A DNA stretch of 64,000 nucleotides, taken from Bos javanicus (lineage: Eukaryota; Chordata; Mammalia; Artiodactyla; Bovidae). The position numbers and the translations under genes were made by a program. The notes beneath the pieces are model-generated. The model made no database searches and was not told the origin of the DNA. It saw nothing but the letters and a program-made list of their open reading frames with translations. The stretch is taken from contig NC_083879.1 of the NCBI RefSeq assembly GCF_032452875.1, positions 85,135,572 to 85,199,571 of the forward strand. The letters are read 5' to 3'. Positions 1-9,329 of the stretch are shown piece by piece; the stretch's first letter is position 1; the number at the start of each line of letters is the position of its first letter.

Positions 1-726
1 CTCTTTTCTATGCAGCCTCATCCATTCACAGATGTAACAGACCTGTATGACTATGATATAGCAAAAAAAGATGAAATTATTATAGCCAGCTGAAAAAAGT
101 CATAGGGACAGTGGGTATTGCTCAAAAAATTCGCTGGGCCATTAATAGCCTAGAGTTTAAAGAATATGAATGAATGAATCAGGTGGAAGGAAGTGGATCT
201 TCTAATCTTGCCTTGACGAAGAATGTCTAACTGGTTAGCAAATCATTTTCTACCCACAATACAAGGTTAGATTTTATCTATTTTATTTTTTGTAATAAGA
301 TATTAAATTTCTGAAAGTATGTAGGGCTGACCCCAGGAAAAAAATCAAAAATCAGTTATGTCTTGTCTGGGGTCCCCTTTCTACTTGTCTTTGCTGCTTC
401 TTAATTTGTCAAAAGTCCACAGGCCTTGCTCTCTCCTGAACACCAGCTCCTCACCCAAACAAATGCCTGCTTTCAGAAAGCGTGTCATGTCAGTCATTTG
501 CACTTTAGTATAAACTTACTAACCGCTCATTCATTAGACAATAGCCGCTGTTAAGAACCTACTTTTTATGGATTCTTTCATTTAAACATGTTTTCTGAGT
601 GCTTAAAGGTTCCAGCTCCCATGCCAAAGACACAGCGTTCAGAGCCCAGCCTCTGGCCTTTGCTCTCAGTATTACACCAAGAAACCGGACTGAGAAGCCC
701 TTCGGCACCCATCACATTTCTCTTGA
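1..726. other. Single-copy sequence, no gene seen
   Basis: Moderately AT-rich DNA. I recognise no repeat family, no convincing exon and no RNA gene. The only reading frames overlap each other on opposite strands near the right end and are about 65 codons long, as expected by chance. Confidence 0.55.
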
Positions 727-960
727 GTGCCAGGAAGAACTTAGAATAAGTTCTGGGGATCTTAGAGAGAGCAGGACACAGCAACCACCCTGAAAGTGTT
801 CACACCCTCATGAGAAGTCTATAAGAGCTTTCCTTCTGTGAATGAGAAGTCTGTAAGAGCTTTCCTTCTGTGAAACTTGAGGTCATTCTAGAACATTCTG
901 TGGACTGTGGAAGTAGAGGAGCTCAGTGATTCAGCAAACATGGGTATAGTGAAATATTTG
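727..960 (+). repeat. Direct repeat copy A of an unclassified 0.2-kb module
   Basis: This segment is clearly homologous to 1500-1703 in the same orientation. Both begin GTGCC(A/G)GGAAGAACTTAG and run in parallel until about GTGAAATATTTG here and TTAAAATATCTG there. Copy A is longer because it carries an internal perfect-length tandem duplication of 32 bp (810-841 and 842-873, one difference). Homology stops abruptly on both sides. I do not recognise the family. It may be a low-copy interspersed repeat or a local duplication. Confidence 0.8.
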
Positions 961-1499
961 AATTTTTTTTTGTGCTTTTGTCAACTTGTGGTTTTTGGTT
1001 CCTTGTTCGGAGGGGATAAACAAACACAGAACCGAGCTTGCATTCAAGTGGATTTTCGTTGCTTGGCATGTCGGGGGTAGGGAGAAATTCTGAAGAATTC
1101 AGGAATCACACGAGAAGGTTGGTTTCCTTGAGAGGATGGGGCCATTGGATGCGGTCCATTTTGTTTATGGAGCTGTGGGAAGTTAGGAAACCCTCCTCTG
1201 GGGCCACAGCCCTGGGCCCCCTGCCCCTTGGCCTGGCAGCCTGGTTCAGAGGCAGCCCACAAGCTGGGCCTGGTTGTGTCGTGTTTGAAACCGAACTCAA
1301 GCAGTGAAACCCTGAACTTGACCAGGGGAGGCAGGTCTTCCAAAGGCCCATGTCTTCCGGTCAGACTGATCTCAAACTGCTTTTAAGTAAGCCGCCCCTG
1401 CTCATCTGACTTAGGAATGCTTTCTGTGAACTCTGATCTTTCTGTTGTTACGTTTTGTTTTCTCGTCTACTTGGGTTTGTTTTTGTAAGTAATTCCCGT
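961..1499. other. Spacer between the two direct-repeat copies
   Basis: About 540 bp that separates the two related modules. It holds a GC-richer middle part around 1190-1270 and short overlapping frames on both strands (up to 99 codons) with no recognisable product. I see no primer-binding site, retroviral motif or tail that would make this the inside of an LTR element. Confidence 0.5.
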
Positions 1500-1703
1500 G
1501 TGCCGGGAAGAACTTAGAATAAGTTCTGGGGATCTCAGAGGAAGTAAGACACAGTAACCACCCTTCAAGTGTTCACACCCCCGTGAGAAATCTATGAGGG
1601 CTTCCCTTCTGTGAAACTTGAGGTCATTCTAAAACATTCTGTGAACTGTGGAAGTAGGGGAGCTCAATATTTCAACAAACACAGGCACTATTAAAATATC
1701 TGC
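1500..1703 (+). repeat. Direct repeat copy B of an unclassified 0.2-kb module
   Basis: Second copy of the module at 727-960, offset by 773 bp, with roughly one difference in eight to ten bases. It lacks the 32-bp internal duplication, so that duplication arose in copy A after the two separated, or copy B lost it. The flanks are unrelated to those of copy A. Confidence 0.8.
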
Positions 1704-2718
1704 TTGGTTGGTATAGACTGGTACAGTTGGTATAGATTCTTGATCTCGCCTGTCTTCAAAGCTCGCCTCCTTGGGGCAGCCTCCGGTAGACACTGCAGCC
1801 TTCCCCCGTCCCCTCCGCTCACAGAACCCTCCCTGCGGCCCTGTCGTGCTGGGCCCACCGGCCAGTGTGCCTGCCCTCTGCGTGGACACCATTGTGGCCA
1901 TCACCCCCGTGGGACCAAGGAAAGAGGCCCTGGCTGACCACGGCTGATCGGCCAGCCTGAAGGCGACTGGCCTGCAAAGACGAGCTGGGCTGGTCACAGT
2001 CCCTGACTTCAGAGTCTGGACGTGACAGTGGCAGGAGAGTAGAGCCACCAGGGGCAGGTCTGAAACCACAGCGGGTCACAGCGGGCTAGGAGCGGGGCCA
2101 GAGAGCGAGATGGAGGGGCAGCCACGGGCGGCAGGCAGAGGGCAGGCTGAGAAAGCTTCCACAGAGGGACTAGAGGGGTAGCAGGCGTGGCAGACTCAGA
2201 AAGGCTGAGAAGCAAGGCAGGAGCCCGGGAAACAAGTGGCACCCAGGGACGGGGTGGATATGGGGGCACCTTGCTAGCAATGCAGCGTTCCTGATGGCCT
2301 TGAGGCCTGCGTTCTTCCAGGACCAGTGCAATAACATGAACTGGAGAGCACTGTCTCCAGCCAGCTCCGTGAGCATCCCACATCCCCCACCCCCAGGGGG
2401 CTCAAAGATGCTCCTCCCTGTGTCTGACACATAAGCTACCTGCTGCTGGCAACAGGGGCCTTGCGAACGTAGCTGGAGGGTCCCCGGCTACTCGGGGGCC
2501 TTGTGAACGCAGCTGGGCCAGTTTTCATGACACTCAATTTCTTCTTAAGGGCTTTTGATCTCTGGGGGTTAGTTTCTCTGGTTTCTATTTCCTAGACCAA
2601 CTTTCAGGGAAGTCGTCCTACGTAAAAACAATGCACGGATAAATGACTGTCACCACGTACCTCTATTTCTTAAGCCGTGTTTTGTCCGCTTATAATAATT
2701 AGAAGAGTTACAGTTTTT
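1704..2718. other. GC-rich single-copy sequence
   Basis: GC-rich with long chance frames on the minus strand (for example 1629-2069 and 2009-2383), none recognisable and all overlapping in other frames. A short direct repeat of about 22 bp lies at 2455-2476 and 2496-2517 (each contains GGGGCCTTG and GAACG). No CpG density strong enough for an island. Confidence 0.5.
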
Positions 2719-2944
2719 GGCTTCCCTGGTGGTGCTAGCAGTAAAGAGCCTGCCTGCCGATGCCAGAGATATCAGAGACACAGGTTTGATGCCTGGGTCG
2801 GAAAGATCCCCTGGAGGAGGAAACGGCAACCCACTCCACTGTTCTTGCCTAGAGAATCCATGGACAGAGGAGCCTGGAGGGCTACAGGCCAGGGGGTCGC
2901 AGAGAGTCGGACACGATTGAGTGACTTGGCTCACAGGCACACAG
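2719..2944 (+). mobile_element. Bov-tA SINE
   Basis: Full-length tRNA-Glu-derived ruminant SINE. The tRNA-like head starts GGCTTCCCTGGTGG and keeps a degraded B-box-like stretch. The Bov-A body follows (GATCCCCTGGAGGAGG, CCCACTCCACTG, GGACAGAGGAGCC) and the BovB-like 3' end contains AGAGTCGGACACGATTGAG. It is non-coding and was mobilised by BovB proteins. A 183-codon minus-strand frame at 2650-3201 crosses it and is not a gene. Confidence 0.93.
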
Positions 2945-4265
2945 TTTTCGGCATCTCTGTTCGGTAGGAATTCCTCTGTTTGGAGGCCCTTTTTTAAAAG
3001 ATATTTTATTTTGTAATGGAAGATGCAGATATAATCAAAAGCCACAGGGAAGAAGTATCTCCACTCCAAAAAGCACCGTGTGCAGAGCAGAAATCGGGCA
3101 TAGCCGGCAGCCAGGCACCGCCTCCTCCAAGAGCTGGGTCCGTTCAGGGCCAGCTCTGCCCACTGGGACATCCACGGTCCAGCCTCGGCTCTGCCTGCCA
3201 AGAAGGCATCCTCGGCCTCGGCCCTGAGGAGCCAAGTTCACCTCCTCTCCCCCAGAAGTTACCCCACACAGCATCCCCAAATCCGCGCTTTCACCGCCCG
3301 GCAGCTGACCTGGCACCTCAGCTGACAGGGACCCCTGCCGGCGGTGCCAACGTCTGAGTCTGCATTTCCCCAAAGCGCACCCTTGCCACTCGGGCTCAGA
3401 TCCACAAGCCAGGCCCTTCAGAGTCCCTGTCTCCTCTGCTGCCTCGGACACCTAATGCTAACCTCAATTTTAACACTTTCTGCTGGTGTAGACGGTGCCA
3501 TCCATTTTATTTTTATACGCCCATAAATCTCTTTTAGATCCGTGTTCTGTGGTCACTTGATGTTCATGATTAGCATATTTATGAGCTGAAGCAATCAGAA
3601 GCCCACATCTCCATGGATCTTAGAGCCGGTGACGCCCGGGAAGCTGGGCTGAGTCCCAGGCAAGGGACGACTCTCCGTGAATATCATATCATAACATTGG
3701 CCGTGATGGCCGCGTCGTGGCCTCAGCCGCTCGTAAATGGATTCTAAACCAGCCCAATTATTCCACAGGCACTGAGGCAGATGGCTCTATGATTTAGAAG
3801 TGTGATCTTTAAACACCCCAGAAGGAATAGGATTTGCATTCGTGATACGGCTTGGGAATATCAATGCGGTCACATCCACCTTCTCGGGACCAGTCTGCCA
3901 GGGCCTCCGTCACAAACCAGATGTGGTCCCCACCGACTCTGCTGCCCACGTGTGTGCAGATCACTCCAAGGAAGTTAATCATGAGCTTCTCTACCCCTCA
4001 AGATGCCCTCGAAATTGATCATCATCTAATTCGTGAAAAAACTGGACCTCACTCGGGCAGTATTTGTATCGCTGTTAGGAACTTGGGAATCACCAAGCTA
4101 GGGTTCTGGTCATGTTCCTGGCCAGGCTCAAGGGGCAAATTTGGGAGTGATGTTAATTCCTTTCCTGTCTTGTTCTCACAAACACCCCAAGCTTGGTCTT
4201 GTCATTAATAATATATTTGAATAATATGTAAGTGAAAGATCTATGTGTTTACCCCAAAGTCACTG
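2945..4265. other. Single-copy sequence, no gene seen
   Basis: The first 500 bp are GC-rich with overlapping frames on both strands (3016-3357 plus, 3035-3451 minus) that give proline- and serine-rich products matching nothing I know. From about 3500 the base composition drops and TAGCATATTTATGAG-type AT motifs appear. A conserved non-coding element is possible here but cannot be shown without alignment. Confidence 0.5.
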
Positions 4266-4275
4266 AATTAAATAC

Positions 4276-4498
4276 CTGTGGTGCTGAGCTGCTCAGTTTC
4301 GTCTGACTCTTTGTGACCACATGGACTGCAGCCTGCCAGACTCCTCTGTCCATGGGATTCTCCAGACAAGAATACTGGAGCGGGTTGCCACACCCTCCTC
4401 CAGAGGATCTTCCCAACCCAGGGATCTAACCTGCATCTGTTGTGTCTTCTGCATTGGCAGGCGGGTCCTTTACCACCAGCGCCACCTGAGAAGCCCCA
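4276..4498 (-). mobile_element. Bov-tA SINE with target-site duplication
   Basis: Reverse-complement Bov-tA: the 3' end (CTCAGTTTCGTCTGACTC) is on the left and the tRNA-like head (CACCTGAGAAGCCCC) on the right. A perfect 10-bp target-site duplication, AATTAAATAC, flanks it at 4266-4275 and 4499-4508, typical of LINE-mediated insertion. Confidence 0.93.
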
Positions 4499-4508
4499 AA
4501 TTAAATAC

Positions 4509-4941
4509 GTTGCTGTTGTTTAGTCACTCAGTGGTGTCCAACTCTTTGTGGCCTCATGGACTGCAACACACCAGGCTTCCCTATCCATCACTGTCTCCCG
4601 GAGTCTGCTCAAACTCATGTCCATTGAGTCAGTGATGCCATCCAACCATCTCATCCTCTGTCGTCCCCTTCTCCTCCTGACTTCAATCTTTCCCAGCATC
4701 AGGGTCTTTTCTAATGAGTTGGCTCCTCACATCAGGTGGCCGAAATTGGAGCTTCAGCTTCAGCATCAGTCCTTCCAATAAATATTCAGAGTTGATTTCC
4801 TTTAGGATGGACTGGTTTGATCTCCTTGCACTCCAAGGGACTCTCAAGAGTCTTCTCCAACACCACAGTTCAAAAGCATCAGTTCTCCAGCTCTCAGCCT
4901 TCTTTAGGGTCCAACTCTCACATCCTTACATGAATGCTGGG
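4509..4941 (-). mobile_element. BovB LINE 3' end, 5'-truncated
   Basis: Reverse-complement BovB covering the C-terminal part of the ORF2 region to the 3' terminus. Read on the minus strand it contains the landmarks GGACGACAGAGGATGAGATGG, CTGATGCTGAAGCTG and the tryptophan-rich FELWCWRRLL coding stretch, all with decay. It starts immediately after the right target-site duplication of the neighbouring SINE. It is far too short and broken to be active. Confidence 0.92.
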
Positions 4942-5789
4942 GCAAAAAAGAAAAAAAAAAGAATTAAACATATTAAACTTCTTACCACAAACCACATAAA
5001 ACCAGAGAAAAGCAATGAATTCTAAGGGTTCACCCATGGTTTTCCTTTAAAATGTGAGTTCTTCACCTGTGCTTAGAATATAAGTCAATTGTGTAAGAAG
5101 TTATTTGCCAACACGTTCAGTGTTTTGTCTCCCATGTAAGGACCATGACACGTGGTGGGCGCAGTTGTACGTGGCCTGGCTCTGTTTTTGCCCCAGCCGT
5201 CAGTGCCAAGGAGAGAAAAGTTTTCCTGGACTGAGATGCCAAGAGACTGTGCTACGTGCTCGAAGGTGCCTAGTTTACAGAGACGGAGACCGACGGGTTG
5301 AGAAAGATGCTCCCAGCAGACGCCACTTAGGCTAAACTCTTGAACCAACCAGCTCTCTCCATGAACCTCCTCAAGAGACCTGCCACACTTCCTCAGGGAC
5401 ACAAGCTTTGCCTGGGGGGGGGGGGGGAGCCAGCCCCCAGGTGAGGGGACCCGGGCCCCAGGCGATGGGATGAGAAGCAGCTGCTGTCCTGTCTGTGTGG
5501 ACTGATGACACCCCCGCCTCCTCAGAGTCGCATCAAAGGAGCCCACACTTTCTGAGGTTACTGTCCTGACCTCCTTTCCAAAAGCAGCCCTGAGTCAGCA
5601 GGAACAGAACGATCTCTCACTTACTTTCTTTCAAGGACAATAATTCATGCTTTGCGTGTTATCAAAGGAAGGAACGTGCATTTAATGGGCAGACACACCA
5701 CCCTACTTTTAAAGCATAAGTTACTCTGAGCTACTTTATCCAAGCCCATCACATGTAGAAGAACCAAGATCACAAACTCATGTTTCATA
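4942..5789. other. Single-copy sequence with a G14 tract
   Basis: Begins with an A-rich stretch (about 4944-4961), then single-copy DNA. A run of 14 G lies at 5414-5427. Overlapping frames on both strands around 5085-5546 have no recognisable product. Confidence 0.5.
5414..5427 (+). repeat. Poly(G) homopolymer, 14 bases
   Basis: Uninterrupted G14 just upstream of AGCCAGCCC. Long G runs are rare in mammalian DNA and unstable in length. Confidence 0.95.
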
Positions 5790-5936
5790 AATTTTTTGTT
5801 GGAGTGTAGTTGATTTGCGATGTTGCGTTAATTTCTCCTGTTCGGCAAAGTGAACCAGCTACACGTAGACAATCGGCTACACATAGACAAGCACGTGTGC
5901 TCTTTTCTAGAGTCTTTTCCCATGTAGGTCATTGTG
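5790..5936 (-). mobile_element. L1 3' UTR, first segment of a nested L1
   Basis: On the minus strand this ends in the cetartiodactyl L1 3' end pattern (ACTACACTCCAACAAAAAATT). In plus orientation it reads TTTTTTGTTGGAGTGTAGTTG, then the CAGCAAAGTGA and CTTTTCCCATGTAGGTCATT landmarks. The same L1 resumes at 6237, 6445, 7847 and 8830 after younger insertions. Non-coding remnant. Confidence 0.82.
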
Positions 5937-6236
5937 CCCTATTTTTTAAAATACTTATTTCTGGCTGCCTGGGGTCTTCACTGCTTTGCGCGGCTCCTCT
6001 CTCCTTGCAGTGGCTTCTTTTGGTGCAGAGCATGGCCTCTAGGGTGCTCGCGCTTCAGAAGTTGAGGCCCACGGGCTCAGTGGTTGTGGCTCTTGGGCTC
6101 CAGAGAGCAGGCTCATTACTTGTGGCGCACAGGTTCAGCTGCCCTGCGGCCTGTGGGATCTTCCCAGACCAGGGATCAAACCAGTGTCCCTTGCATTGCA
6201 AGGAAGATTCTTTACCACTGACCACCAGGGAAGCCC
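5937..6236 (-). mobile_element. CHR-type tRNA-derived SINE
   Basis: Reverse-complement CHR-family SINE found in cetaceans, hippos and ruminants. The tRNA-like head is on the right (ACCACCAGGGAAGCCCC). The body shows the repeated GTTGTGGCTC/GGCGCACAGG pattern and TGTGGGATCTTCCCAGACCA. It splits the L1 3' UTR. A short imperfect duplication, CATTGTG (5930-5936) and CATTATG (6237-6243), is compatible with its target site. Confidence 0.82.
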
Positions 6237-6310
6237 CATTATGGAGTATTGAGTAGGCTTTCCTGTACAGTGGGTTCTTGTTAATCTATTTTATATATAG
6301 TAGCATATGT
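6237..6310 (-). mobile_element. L1 3' UTR, second segment
   Basis: Continuation of the L1 3' UTR broken at 5936: GGAGTATTGAGTAGGC, then TTATATATAGTAGCATATG. It is cut again by a Bov-A SINE. Confidence 0.8.
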
Positions 6311-6444
6311 GGAGAAGGAAATGGCAACCCACTCCAGCACTCTTGCCCGGAAAACTCCATGGACGGAGGAGCCTAGGAGGGTATACAGTTCATGGGATCG
6401 CAAAGAGTCAGACACAACTGGGGGACTTCACTTTTCACTTTCAG
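6311..6444 (+). mobile_element. Bov-A monomer SINE
   Basis: Single Bov-A unit without the tRNA head: GGAGAAGGAAATGGCAACCC, then GGACGGAGGAGCC, AGAGTCAGACACAACTG and the 3' end CTTCACTTTTCACTTTCAG. It interrupts the L1 3' UTR at GTAGCATATG / CGTGTATATG, which looks like a degraded target-site duplication. Confidence 0.9.
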
Positions 6445-6590
6445 CGTGTATATGTCAATTCCAGTCTCCTAATGCACCCCTTCCCCTCTTACCCCCTGGT
6501 AACCATAAGTTTGTTTTCTACATCTGCAATTCTCTTTCTGTTTTGTAAATAGGTTCATTTGCACCATTTTTAGCTCTACCTATAAGTAAT
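6445..6590 (-). mobile_element. L1 3' UTR, third segment
   Basis: Continuation of the same L1: TATATGTCAATTCCAGTCTCC, the TTACCCCCTGGTAACCATAAG motif and TTTTGTAAATAGGTTCATTTG. It ends at ATAAGTAAT (6582-6590), where the first large BovB copy is inserted. Confidence 0.82.
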
Positions 6591-7827
6591 GCTCAAAATT
6601 CTCCAAGCCAGGCTTCAGCAATATGTGAACCGTGAACTTCCTGATGTTCAAGCTGGTTTTAGAAAAGGCAGAGGAACCAGAGATCAAATTGCCAACATCT
6701 GCTGGATCATGGAAAAAGCAAGAGAGTTCCAGAAAAGCATCTATTTCTGCTTTATTGACTATGCCAAAGCCTTTGACTGTGTGGATCACAATAAACTGTG
6801 GAAAATTCTGAAAGAGATGGGAATACCAGACCACCTGATCTGCCTCTTGAGAAATTTGTATGCAGGTCAGGAAGCAACAGTAAGAACTGGACATGGAACA
6901 ACACACTGGTTCCAAATAGGAAAAGGAGTTCGTCAAGGCTGTATATTGTCACCCTGTTTATTTAACTTATATGCAGAGTACATCATGAGAAACGCTGGAC
7001 TGGAAGAAATACAACCTGGAATCAAGATTGCCGGGAGAAATATCAATAACCTCAGATATGCACATGATACCACCCTTATGGCAGAAAGTGAAGAGGAACT
7101 AAAAAGCCTCTTGATGAAAGTGAAAGAGGAGAGTGAAAAAGTTGGCTTAAAGCTCAACATTCAGAAAACGAAGATCATGGCATCTTGTCCCATCACTTCA
7201 TGGCAAATAGATGGGAAAACAGTGGAAACAGTGTCAGACTTTATTTTGGGGGGCTCCAAAATCACTACAGATGGTGACTGCAGCCATGAAATTAAAAGAC
7301 ACTTACTCCTTGGAAGGAAAGTTATGACCAACCTAGATAGCATATTCAAAAGCAGAGACATTAATTTGTCAACAAAGGTTCATCTAGTCAAGGCTGTGGT
7401 TTTTCCTGTGGTCATGTATGGATGTGAGAGTTGGACTGTGAAGAAGGCTGAGCACCGAAGAATTGATACTTTTGAACTGTGGTGTTGGAGAAGACTCTTG
7501 AGAGTCCCTTGGACTGCAAGGAGATCCAACCAGTCCATTCTGAAGGAGATCAGCCCTGGGATTTCTTTGGAAGGAACGATGCTAAAGCTGAAACTCCAGT
7601 ACTTGGGCCACCTCATTCGAAGAGTTGACTCATTGGAAAAGACTCTGATGCTGGGAGGGATTGGGGGCAGGAGGAGAAGGGGACGACAGAGAATGAGATG
7701 GTTGGATGGCATCACTGACTCGATGGACGTGAGTCTGAGTGAACTCCGGGAGTTGGTGATGGACAAGGAGGCCTGGCATGCTGCGATTCATGGGGTCGCA
7801 AAGAGTCAGACACGACTGAGCGACTGA
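6589..7827 (+). pseudogene. BovB reverse transcriptase remnant (412 codons), YAHD active site
   Basis: Uninterrupted frame from inside the BovB ORF2: reverse transcriptase palm, thumb and C-terminal region. Motif A is FIDYAKAFD (residues 55-63, Asp57), motif B GVRQGCILSP (113-122). Motif C is YAHD (157-160) instead of the family's YADD, because the GAT codon at 7063-7065 has become CAT. Replacing this catalytic aspartate should abolish polymerisation. The upstream apurinic endonuclease domain is missing, and the Met start is only an internal codon of the ancestral protein. The C-terminal half includes FELWCWRRLL and RMRWLDGITDSM and runs to the SQTRLSD end. RTE-clade ORF2 makes DNA from RNA at the nicked target site. 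This copy is 5'-truncated and catalytically dead, so the open frame reflects recent insertion, not selection. Confidence 0.9.
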
Positions 7828-7848
7828 TCTGATCTGATCTGATCTGAT
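6591..7848 (+). mobile_element. BovB LINE copy 1, 5'-truncated, in the L1 3' UTR
   Basis: Spans from just upstream of the reverse transcriptase palm to the 3' terminus, which ends in five CTGAT pentamers (7824-7848). It is flanked by ATAAGTAAT (6582-6590) and ATAAGCAAT (7847-7855), a near-perfect target-site duplication that partly overlaps BovB-like sequence on the left. It is about a third of the roughly 3.2-kb family length. Confidence 0.94.
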
Positions 7849-7857
7849 AAGCAATAT
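7847..7857 (-). mobile_element. Sliver of L1 between two BovB copies
   Basis: The 11 bases ATAAGCAATAT match the L1 3' UTR that is interrupted at 6590 and resumes at 8830. They show that copies 1 and 2 are separate insertions at neighbouring sites and not one rearranged element. Confidence 0.65.
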
Positions 7858-8829
7858 CTGGAAGCAACAGTTAGAACTGTACGTGGAACAACACATTTGT
7901 TCCAAATAGGAAAAGGAGTACATCAAGGCTGTATATTGTCACCCTGCTTATTTAACTTATACGCAGAGTACATCATGAGAAACGCTGGGCTGGAAGAAAC
8001 ACAAGCTGGAACCAAGATTGCCCGGAGAAATATCAATAACCTCAGATATGCAGATGATACCACCCTTATGGCAGAAAGTGAAGAGGAACTCAAAAGCCTC
8101 TTGATGAAAGTGAAAGAGGAGAGTGAAAAAGTTGGCTTAAAGCTCAACATTCAGAAAATGAAGATCATGGCATCTGGTCCCATCACTTCATGGCAAATAG
8201 ATGGGGAAACAGTGGAAACAGTGTCAGACTTTATTTTTCTGGGCTCCAAAATCACTGCAGATGGTGACTGCAGCCGTGAAATTAAAAGACGCTTACTCCT
8301 TAGAAGGAAAGTTATGGCCAACCTAGATAGCATGTTCAAAAGCAGAGATATTATCTTGCCAACAAAGGTCCATCTAGTCAAGGCTATGGTTTTTCCAGTG
8401 GGCATGTATGGATGTGAGAGTTGGACTGTGAAGAAAGCTGAGTGCCGAAAAATTGATGCTTTTGAACTGTGGTGTTGGAGAAGACTCTTGCAAGTCCCTT
8501 GGACTGCAAGGAGATCCAACCAGTCCATCATAAAGGAGTTCAGTCCTTGGTGTTCATTGGAAGGACTGATGCTGAAGCTGAAACTCCAATCCTGTGGCCA
8601 CCTCACGCCAAGAGTTGACTCATTGGAAAAGACTCTGATGCTGGGAGGGATTGGAGGCAGGAGGAGAAGGGGACGACAGAGGATGAGATGGCTGGGTGGC
8701 ATCACCGACTCAATGGACATGGGTGTGGATGAACTCTAGGAATTGGTGATGGACAGGGAGGCCTGGCGTGCTGCAATTCATGGGGTCGCAAAGGGTCGGA
8801 CACGACTGAGTGACTGAACTGAACTGATA
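7858..8829 (+). mobile_element. BovB LINE copy 2, 5'-truncated, adjacent to copy 1
   Basis: Begins within the reverse transcriptase palm (GGAAGCAACAGTTAGAACTG), about 290 bp further into the element than copy 1, and runs to the 3' end (GAGTGACTGAACTGAACTGAT). CAATAT occurs on both sides (7852-7857 and 8832-8837), a likely short target-site duplication. Same orientation as copy 1. Confidence 0.93.
7897..8739 (+). pseudogene. BovB reverse transcriptase remnant (280 codons), YADD intact
   Basis: Partial ORF2 that starts inside the palm domain after motif A. Motif B is VHQGCILSP (residues 8-16) and motif C is an intact YADD (51-54). The thumb and C-terminal region follow, with FELWCWRRLL. The frame ends early at a TAG after GVDEL, before the usual terminal SQTRLSD. 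Because motif A and the endonuclease are absent, no active enzyme can be made. Confidence 0.9.
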
Positions 8830-8865
8830 CACAATATCACATGGTATTTGTCTTTTTCTGAGAGA
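8830..8865 (-). mobile_element. L1 3' UTR, last segment
   Basis: ACACAATATCACATGGTATTTGTC matches the L1 sequence that should follow the point broken at 6590. It fades after TCTTTTTCTGAG. This closes a nest that began at 5790. Confidence 0.7.
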
Positions 8866-9329
8866 CCCATTATCTTCATGTTTCGTCAGAATTTTCCTGT
8901 GATGCAATGTGATAAACCTGAATGAAATGAACTGATTTATGTTTGTCTCTTGTAGTCAGGTTGATTTAAAGAAGGAGAAGACACAGACTCTTTCCCCTGG
9001 ATCAGACATAGGGGCCGGTACACGGTGTGTTTAATGAGGGTGGTCGGCTGATTAGCATGATAGTTGGCATGGGGAATGATGAGGAAGCTGAAGGCAGCTG
9101 CTGTCCCCTCTCCTAGAGCGCTGGGCTCATCACAGGGGCGCTGTGATGAAGGGGACTTGGAGAGATGACTCTGAGAAGCTTTCAGATGCTTCTTGCCTGT
9201 GTTTGTCCTACAAGGCAGCTTGCTGAAAGCTTCGATAAGGACAAGCTTGCTTTTCCAATAAGCCTCAGATACTGGGTCTGCACACCTGTAGCTTGTGATG
9301 TTCAGGTGACAGACCCTTGACTGATGCCG
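8866..9329. other. Single-copy sequence, no gene seen
   Basis: No recognisable repeat or exon. A short inverted pair around 9120-9150 (CTCATCACAGGGGCGC / GCGCTGTGATGAAG) could form a small hairpin. Confidence 0.5.

Noticed and set aside
727..1703. Small LTR retrotransposon with two LTRs
   Set aside because: The 540-bp interior has no primer-binding site, polypurine tract or coding trace, and I see no target-site duplication; kept as an unclassified repeat pair.
2719..2800. tRNA gene, suggested by the tRNA-like SINE heads
   Set aside because: These are tRNA-Glu-derived SINE heads that continue into Bov-A bodies; no cloverleaf with intact stems is present.
2650..3201. 183-codon minus-strand reading frame
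   Set aside because: It runs antisense through a Bov-tA SINE (2719-2944); its middle part is simply the translated reverse complement of the SINE.
7380..8720. Long minus-strand frames opposite BovB (for example 7380-7766 and 8151-8720)
   Set aside because: Antisense shadows of the BovB RT region; the same translations recur wherever BovB appears.
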